Source: Nocardia asteroides
GTDB lineage: Bacteria; Actinomycetota; Actinomycetes; Mycobacteriales; Mycobacteriaceae
Assembly: GCA_019930625.1 (NCBI GenBank)
Contig: CP082844.1
Span: 1,922,001-1,986,000, forward strand
DNA: 64,000 bases
Reading direction: 5' to 3'
Below are positions 45,201 to 54,200 of this stretch, one piece after another; the first letter of the stretch is position 1; every line of letters starts with the position of its first letter. A program made the position numbers and the translations under genes. The notes under the pieces were generated by a model, which had not been told where the DNA came from, ran no database searches, and saw only the letters and a program-made list of their open reading frames with translations.

Positions 45201-48200
45201 ACGTCGTCGTGGAAATGCGGTTGCTCGCGTGGAGATGACGCCGCACCGCCTCCGGCTCGCCGGCCGGGCGTCGGAACCTCGCTGTCATCAAGCTGCTCGG
45301 ACTCGGTCGCTTCCCTGGCTGGTTTGGTAAACAGCACCCGGACGTGGGAATAGTCACCGAGAGAGCCGATCAGTCCTTCGAAAGAGACATGGGTGAACCC
45401 GTAACGGGCGGCGATCTTTCCGGTGAAGGTCCCGCGCGCCGCATCCTCCGGGGACCACCACAGATCCTGGATCAGCGCGTTGAACGTGTCGAGGTTGTCG
45501 CGTTCTCCAAGACCGACCTCCCAGACTCCACGGATACCTCGCACGTGATGGCCTATCGCGTCCATCATGTGGCCGAACATCACCGTCCCGCTCGGCGTGC
45601 GTTCGGTTGCGTAGACGTTGGCTTCCAGCACTCCGTCACGATCGACTTCTCCTGCGATTCCTTCGGGAGGGTGGAATTCGTCGATGGGGGTGTTCAAGCC
45701 GTACCTGTTGACGTACCGGTCCAGCGGGGCCTGTCGGGCAGCCTGGCGCATCTGCTCGATGACCTGTTCATGGAACGCGCCCGCACCTCCGCTCAGCAAA
45801 GCGAACTGCTCTTGATAGACCTCGATCTCCGGCTGTGTCAGGCCGTCGGCATCGAAGGTGGCACCGCCGCGGCCGTCGAAGCCCAATCGCTGGGAGATCT
45901 GGTCGAGCACCTGCCGCACGTCGAAGTGCGCAGTGAGAGGGTCGGAACGCAGCCCGGCCTGTGGTTCAGCATTGTCCGGCGCACCCAGGTGGGATGCGGA
46001 GTGTGCCGATCCGCCCTCTGGAGTGGGCGCGGCGCCGAGGCTGGGCGGTGTCGCAGCGCGGTCGTCATGGACGACATCGGGTGCGTTCACCTGTGGTGGC
46101 ACGAGGCGAGGGTCAGCTGCGCTGTCGGGCGAGGATGCGGAGGACGTAGTGGGGTGGGGGACTTGCTGCGGCTGGTCGTCCGCCTCGGCTGATTGCCTGC
46201 GTTGCTCGAGGTCTGTGATTATGGCGTCGACGAATTCATCGAGCGGCAGCGTTCGATCGTCGCGTCCGGTCAGGTTCAGCTGACTCAGCCCGCTCCGAAA
46301 ATCCTGGTCCCAGAACGGGTAGATATTGAGTTCCACGACGGAGTCGCCGGACCTGTACACCGTGGGCTCGGCCAGCACATTGCGCAACGACGCGTGCAAT
46401 CTCCCGCGATTTATCCGCGCCCGATGACGCAATCCGCGGTCGATATCGTCCTGTGCGACCTCTGCCGGGGCACCCAGATGGTTGTGCGGCGCGAGTGCTT
46501 TGGCGATCTTGGGGATGTCGCGAAAACGCACTGCGATAGCGAGCTCCCCTGGGACGTTCAAGCGCAGGTGACGTACTGGTTCGATGATCTCGGCCAGCCA
46601 CTGCGGCAGCTCGTGAGCTTCCCGTGATTCGAAGGTCGAATCACCCACTGTCACACGTACAAGGCGATCACCCGGGCTACCGCTTTCCTCCACTACAACC
46701 CGAACGGCGCCGTCATGACTGTCCTCCAGGGCGGTCACCACACGCTCAGCGAGTTCCAGCCCTATGTCGTCGACCTTGTCGGCGGGCCAGTCGAACAGCA
46801 GCTCATTCAGCTGATCCCAGGCGTGCGAGCCCGCACGCAACCGTGCCGATTCGTCCCGGGCGTCACGACCTTCACGCACCGTGAACTGTGTGTTGTGGGC
46901 AGGTGGGCCGGTGATGGTGTCTTCGCGGGGGACTGGTTGCCGGTTCGCTCCGGCGAGCCCGGATGAGGGTTCGGGCTGGGGACCGTGTCCACCGACCGCC
47001 CATCCTTCCGGGTTCGAGCCGATGGCATGGACCAAGCCCGGGTCGAATCTCTGTCCGCGTCGCGGCGGCACCGCCCCTACGTCCCAGGCTTCCCGCCCGG
47101 GAGTGTCCGGTCCGTACCCACTGGGATGGTCCGCCATTGCTCCCGGATGCCCGGCGCGCGTGCTGGACCACCGAGCCGGATTGCTGGTTGGCTCACCACG
47201 TTCAGCCGACACCTGGCCGGATCGTGGGTCCGAAGGGAGCTGGGGAGCCGCCGGGGAGGCGGCTGGGGTTCCGGGGTCGGTCTGGGCCGTGCCCGGTGGG
47301 ATGTTCCGCCGCACTTCGAACCAGATCGTCTTGCCCCCGGTGCGGACCAGGTCTACGCCCCACGCGGCGGCGATGTCGTCCAGCAGCCCGTAACCGCGGC
47401 CACGCATGCCAGGTTCTCGCCGACCCGCCATCAGCGCGTCCAGATCGATGGCATTCAGGAAGTCGTCCACGTCGAATTCGGCCGACGCATCGTCAGGGCT
47501 GCTTTGGGCGGTGTCCTTCAGAGCGGCGAAGTTGCTCTCCGGCTGCCACTTCGGCAAACCTCGGCTCTCGTCGGCGACCTCTACCCGCAACACGTCGTCG
47601 AACAACCAGTACCGGACCTCGGCGTCCCCCGCTTCGTGCACGTGCACATTGGTGACCAACTCGGTCACCGAAAGCTCCACGTCTTCGATCTGGTCGGTGT
47701 CCTGCCAGCCCGCGCCGGTCAGCACCTCGTGGGCGGCATGGCGCGAGGTCCCGACTCCACGTGGCACCGACTCGTGTGCGAATTTCAGCTTCACGATCGG
47801 GTCGGGCAGCACATTCGACGGGTCGTCCTGCCCGGGAGATTCGAAAAGCTTGAACCACCTCTTCCTTCTTCCTCCGTGTCCGCTGCGGGCGTGCTGCCCG
47901 AGGTGATTCAACTCGTAGCCCCAAGCTGCGGCGTTCTCGTCGAGCAAGGCTGTGAGCCGGCCCGATTCCGTCGATTCGCCGGGTGCGTCACGCACGGGCA
48001 GCGCTGGTTCGGACGCAACGTCGAACGTCGCGTCGAATTCCTCGATCACCTCGACTACTACCCACCGGTATCCCGGCTCTCCGAAAAGGCCGTGCCACAC
48101 CCGTGTACGCCCATGAGTCGACGCCAGCAGCGCGGCCAGCATCGCTTCGGCGGCCTCGATGTGTCCGTCCGGGAAATCGGAGAGAGACGCACGGATCGGG

Positions 48201-51200
48201 GCGAACTGGCCCGCTACCGGATCATCGTGAGCCCTGTCGTCCTGTCCCGGGGCGGGGTCACCATCGCGTTCGGCGACGTAGACCTGCCGGATGCTTTCGG
48301 TGGCCCTCGCTATCAGGCCGTGAGCCGATTCCGTTCCGATATCCAGTCGCGTGCACATCTCGGCCAGCGAGATGTCCTGGATGAGGTAGAGCAGCACGGC
48401 GCGCCGCGCAGCCTCGGACAGGTCGGGCAGGGCTTGTCTCAGCTTCGCCGCGAAGTCGTCGTCCAAGAGTTCTCCCGAAGGGGAATGGGTGCCCTCGGGT
48501 GCCGCGATGTCCACCGGGGATGTGTCGTCACTCCCGTCTCGGTCGGTGCTGTGATTCGAATGATCCAGGAATACCGGTTTGCGCAGCTGGATCCACTGCT
48601 TCGCCCGCTTGACGACGGCGAGATCCAATCCGAGAGCCGCACTGATCTCGGCGTCATCCGGCTCGGCTGATCCGGGGACATCGGTACGATTCCTGATGTA
48701 CGTATCCACGGTGTAGACCAGTTGGAAATCCTTCGAACCGAAGTTCGGATACATTTGCTTGTAGTAGGTGTATTTCATGGCCCAGCGAGCATTCGCCATG
48801 GCGGCCCGGGGGAATTCGCCGGGCGGAACAAAGGTACTGGCCGCCGCCGCGATGGCCTCGAGGGCTCGATGGACGAGGTCTTGGTAATCTTCTCTCGGGA
48901 CTGTCCAATACCGAGGCGCTGCCTCCGCGATCCAGAGATATTTTTCCAGAATCCGGCTTCGAATCTCCCGCTCCTCGGGAGAGCCGGGGCGAGTCGCGAT
49001 CAGGTCCCAGAGTAGGCGAGTATCTTCTTCCTCTCCGATTCCCACGTCCTGGCGGGCGTAGAATTGCTGCAAGGCCTTCACCAGAGTGTCGTTTGTGAAG
49101 GGTTCTCCCGGTAGTTGCTCGTCCAGACTCTCGAGAACGTCCCGAAGTTGCCGTAGAGCCACAACGCTCGGTGTGGTTCGCGTCTCTCGTCGTGCGACCG
49201 TGTTCTTCGTTATTCCGATTCGTGAGGCGAACTCCGACCGGCTCATTCCGTAGTAAAGACGTACCGCGGCCAGCCAATCGTGGACTGTCGGGAAAAATGC
49301 GGGGTCGGGAACGGTCTCGCCTGCCGGGTCCATACGGTAGGTGAGTCCCCACGCCTCGCCCAGGTCATTCCATCGGTCGACCCCGCGTTCCCGCAGCACA
49401 CCACGGTAGATTTGCAGCATCGCCAATTCGTCTATCTCTGCGCCTTTTTTGAGACGCCCGATGTGCACCCGTGTGAGTCCGAAAACGCGCGCAGCGTCAG
49501 CGTCCTTTGTGTGGTTCACTCGGAGGAAATATCGGATATACTCGCCGAAGGAGGCGGTGGCACGCGGGTCAGGGAATATCAGGGTGGCCCTGGGAAGATA
49601 TGTAAAACACTCCGCAAGTTCGTCATACGCGGCATTGTGCGAGAACGGCGCGTTTTCGGTGATGATTTGAACCGCTGCTGCCGGAGGCCAGATATCTCCT
49701 ATCTCCCATTTCTCGACCGTGCCGCTCGACTTGCCTACCGCAGCAGCCAAGTCCTCCTTCGAGAGGCCGGATTCGGTGCGCAGGGATCGAATGTATCTCC
49801 CGATATCCGGATAGCCTTCAGGATATGCGGCAGCGCCGTTGCCGGTGAGTAGCTCCGGATAATAGGATGACGCATCCGCGTACATTCTCCGGGCGTGTGG
49901 CACCCGACGTAGCAAGGCCCTGATCTGCTCGAGTTCGAGGTCCCGGGTTCCCCGCTCGATTTCCTCCCAGGTGCCATGCGCCGCATCTACCAGTGCGTCC
50001 ATCTCCACTGGTGCTACCCCGAGATATCGGCGCATTCCGGATAGCCACGTCGTCTTGTCGCCGTCGCCCGGCCACGGAAGCTGCCCGATCGGCTCCGCCG
50101 CGTGATTACTCGCCTCGATACCCGCTCGGGTCAGCCATCGTCGCACCTGTTCGAGCTCGAGGTGGCGCATTTCGACATACTCCGCCAGGCTTTGGCGGGG
50201 CAGTCCTGATCGATCAGCCAGCCGCCCTCGGTACCAGTCGAGGAAGCGCTGTTCTTCGGGAGCCTGACGCGGCTGCTCGATGTCGGTGGACGCGTGCTGT
50301 GTGACAGCCGTACTGGCATCCGAGATGGAGGTGGGCGCGGGGGAGTCGTCCGCGCGGGGCGACTGCTCCGCAGCATCCTGCCGCGGGAAGCTGGGCGGCT
50401 GGAAACCGATAGGCGGCGGGTGTTGTGGTTGCCGGGAGCTTTGGTCGGCAGGTGCGGCGGGTGGTCCGCGGGGGGTGGTGTCGGTGGTGTGGTCGGTGGG
50501 GGAATGAGCGTGCTGGTGTACGAGAGCCGCGACTTCTTGGAGCGGGTCCACGAGGGCGCGGAGGTAGTCTTCGGCCTGGGTGAGCGCGCTCTCGGTTTCG
50601 TGGGTCGGTTGGGTCTGATGTTCGGCGGCCGCTTGGGTGTACTGGACGACGACAGTCTGTACGAGCGGATGAGGGGACAAGGCGTAGAGGTCGTCTTCGG
50701 GTGAGGTGTAGTAGCGGGCGCTGCCCGGGTCGCCGTTGCGGGCCGAGCGGTTCTCGGCCTGGATGTCGATGTCGCGGGAGCGGGCGGAACGGCCGGTGAC
50801 GATGACGTGCAGGCCGCCGAGTTCGCGGATGGCGTCGGAGATCGGGATGTCGACGCCGCGAGCGCCTTGCATGTTGATGACGAGGACTTTGCCGTGTTCG
50901 CCAGCGTGATCGAAGATCGCTTGCAGGTCGGCCTCGGCATCGGTGCCGTGATCGAGGAACCATTTCGCGTCGACGGCAGTGTGTGCGACATCGAGGTCGT
51001 CCAGGAGGGCGGACAGCGGATCGACGAGATCGTTGCGGTCGGCCAGGACCAGTTGCGGTCGGCCGGTTTCCTGCATGGCCTTGATATCGGCGGCGGCGGT
51101 CCGCAGCTTCGAGGCCTCGTCCGGGGAGATGCTGTCGGTGTGGACGATGAGCTGGGATTCGTGGAAACGGTCGATCTTGGCGACCTCGCCCATGCCGTAG

Positions 51201-54200
51201 CGCTGCTGTAGCTGAGTGGCGGAACCCTCGGCGGTGCCGGAAGCGCCGGTCACGTGGTCGTAGTTCTCCTGGCTGAACAGTTGCTGCGCCGTGATGGATT
51301 TCGAACTGGCGGGGTCGTTGCGGATTCGCAAGCCGTGTTCGGCCTCGATGGCTTGCGCGAGGCCGCCGTTCCAGCGGCTCTCGGAGGAGGTCTGAGGATC
51401 GAAGAGGACTTTGTGGGTGGTCTGATCGATGATGAACACCCTGTCGTTGTGCACGACGTAGTGCACGTTCTCCACGTATTCCCACCGGGCTGCGGCGGCC
51501 ATGGCGATGCGGGTCGATTCGGTCTCGGTGGGCGCACGACCGAGCAGTTGCTCCAGCTTTTGCCTACCGTCCTCGGTCAGCCGCGCCGGTCCGCCGCGTT
51601 GGCCGGGGGTGCGCCCGAAATCGGCTTCGGTGAGCCGGTTGTCGCGCAGTGCCGCGGTGAGGAAATCGCGGGCATCGGTGACCTGGGCGGCGGTGGCGGC
51701 GTCGGCGAGCTGGTCGGCGCCGTCGGAGAGGATGTACTGGGTGTCGGCGTGGATGAGGGCTTCGTCGATCTCGTCGATCGCCGCACTGCGACCGGGAACC
51801 CAGTTGTCGCGTAGCGCGGCGAAGCCGACGTCCTGCTGGGTGCCGATGTAGATGGTGGGCCGGCCGGGTTCGGGGGGCCGAGGGGCGTGGTCGGGATTCA
51901 TGCGGACGATATCGATGCCGTACTCGGCCAGAACCGCGACGTATCTGGCAACTTCGCGGTTGGCGAGGTTGTCACGGGTGGTGATGACTTGTACGGCACC
52001 GTGTTCGATGGCCTCGCGGATGGCATGGGCGAGGAAGACAAGGGATTTGCCCTCTCCGGCGTCCATGTTCACCGGGACTCGACGCATCTCCGTCACGGCG
52101 GCGACCTGGGTCCAGCGCAAGATCTTGTCTTCGCCGCGGCGAATCACCTCGATCACCGCTGCCGTGGCGTCGGCTGGGTCCTCGCTGCGGAGCATCTCCG
52201 CGAGCGTGGCGGCCGGAATGTTGTTCAGCCGGTCGGCCTCTGGAATATCGGGTCCGGATCGGGCGTAGTAGTCCGCGAGCACCGCTTCCGCGGCCTGGCG
52301 CATCGCATCGACAACTTGGTCGGCGCCCTGTTCAGCCTCCGGTGAGTTGTCGACCGGGGGCTGATCATTCGCGGCATCGCCGAATTGATCGTCGGGAGTT
52401 GCCAGGGGCGCGTTTTCGACGTCGGGCGCGTGCGCGCCGTACGACGGGCCGATCGCGGTTTCGTTCGCGAGGGCAACTGCTTGGGCGACCGGGGCGGCAG
52501 GACGCCCCACGTCCGTGGTGGCGTCCACCGGGTTACCGGACTCGATGGCAATGGGGCTTCCGGTGGAGACCTCGTGCAGGTCGGTGGGCGCGGCCGATTC
52601 GGCCGCCGCTGTGTCCGGCATTCCCCCGAGGACGCCGGATTGGATGACCGCATCATCCGCGACGCGGCGCAACCAACTGCCCACATCCTCCCCTCCGGGG
52701 ACAGGCCACCGCTGTTGTTCCGCGAACCGGAACACGGTGCCGTTGATCGCCCCTGCCGCCTGCGCTAATTGCTCGTCCTGGTCGGTCGACTCCGACTCGG
52801 ACACCCCGAGTGCCCGGCGCACGTGGTGGAGGGTGTCGAGTCCGTACTGCTCGCGCAGCTCGTTGAACGCTTCCGGGTCGCCCTGCTGTGCCCGTTGCAG
52901 GAGCGAACGCGGATCCGGTTGTCCTGCGGACGTTCCCGGACTTACACCCGAATGCGGACGTTTACGGTCAGAGCCGTCGCGCGCGGTCGTGGAGGCGCGC
53001 TGACCTTTCGCACCGACCGCTCCGGTCGCTTCGGCGCCCTCGCGCTCCACCAGCTGCTCAGGGACCGGCGGTGTGGAGGGCTGGCCACGCGGCTTCGGCT
53101 TCGGCTTCGGCCGCGGATCCGGTTTCGGTGTGGGTCTCGGGGGTTCGGGCGTCGGCTGTGGTGGTGTGGGCGTCGGCTCCGGTTCGGGTGAGGGTTGTTT
53201 CTTGCGCCGTCGGGGTTTGTCGCCGCCACCCATCTGGGCGATGAGGCGCTTATGCTCCGTCTTTCCACTCGGTTGGGGGGCAGGTTGGAGGTGCGGAACG
53301 CCGCCTACGGCGGGTAGACGGCTGGGGTCCTGGTGATACTCGAGGGAATGCGGGTTCAGGTGCGGCCCCGCGGGTGTCTGCGGAGCACCGGGGGTCCCGG
53401 GGTTCGGTTCGGTGGCATACCGCGTGGCCATGGTGGGTGACGCGGGCGGTTTGTCGAGCCCGGCGTCCAGACCGGTTTCCGGTGCGGCGACGTGGCGATC
53501 CGACAGGGGGTTGGCGATGTCCGGAGGGCGTGGTGACGCGGAGTCGGGGTTGTCGGGGTTCTGGAAGGCACGGCCCAAGCCGACGGAATCGACAGGCAGC
53601 GGACTCAGCGCGGGTGTGCGCGGGATGACAGGTATGGCGTCGGCGGGTGGTTCGTCCTCCAGCGGGTAGGAGACACCGGGAATGGTGACGTAACCTCCCG
53701 CCGGCTTTTTCTGGACGCTGTGGTCCCGGGGGTCTTCCCAAACGCTGTGCTCCCGCGGGTCTTTCCAGACGTTGTGGTCGCGGGGGTCGTCCACGACGGT
53801 TCCCGGTGGCGTGGGGAACTCCTCTGGATCTGCATCGGGTTCGTCGGCGTCTGGACGGCCGGTCGCGGCGATGGGATCCGGTGGCGTTGCGGCTGGCTGG
53901 GGGGTTTCTCCGGGGTTGTTTGTCAGGAATCCTGTGGGTTGAGTCGACGTGCTCGTGTGCGTGGCAGAACTATCCGGTGTGTAACCCGACAGCGCCGCCG
54001 GTGCGGCGTAAGGGATGGGGTTCGGCGGGGTTGCGCCAGAGGGTGTTCTGCCCGCCGTAGCTTGCGCGGAAGCGGTAGAAGGGGCTTGCGGTGACCTCGT
54101 CTGTCGCGCAGGGTCGCTCGTTTCGGCCCCGCCGCGGCCAAGAGGCTGCGGATGGCCCGGGGACGATGGGGGGTGCGTGGCGGAGTTGTTTGCGCCCGGG

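Noticed and set aside
53712..53794. Short tandem repeat as a CRISPR array
   Set aside because: Three 27-base coding units without spacers inside an open frame; no cas genes. No CRISPR array was seen anywhere in the window.
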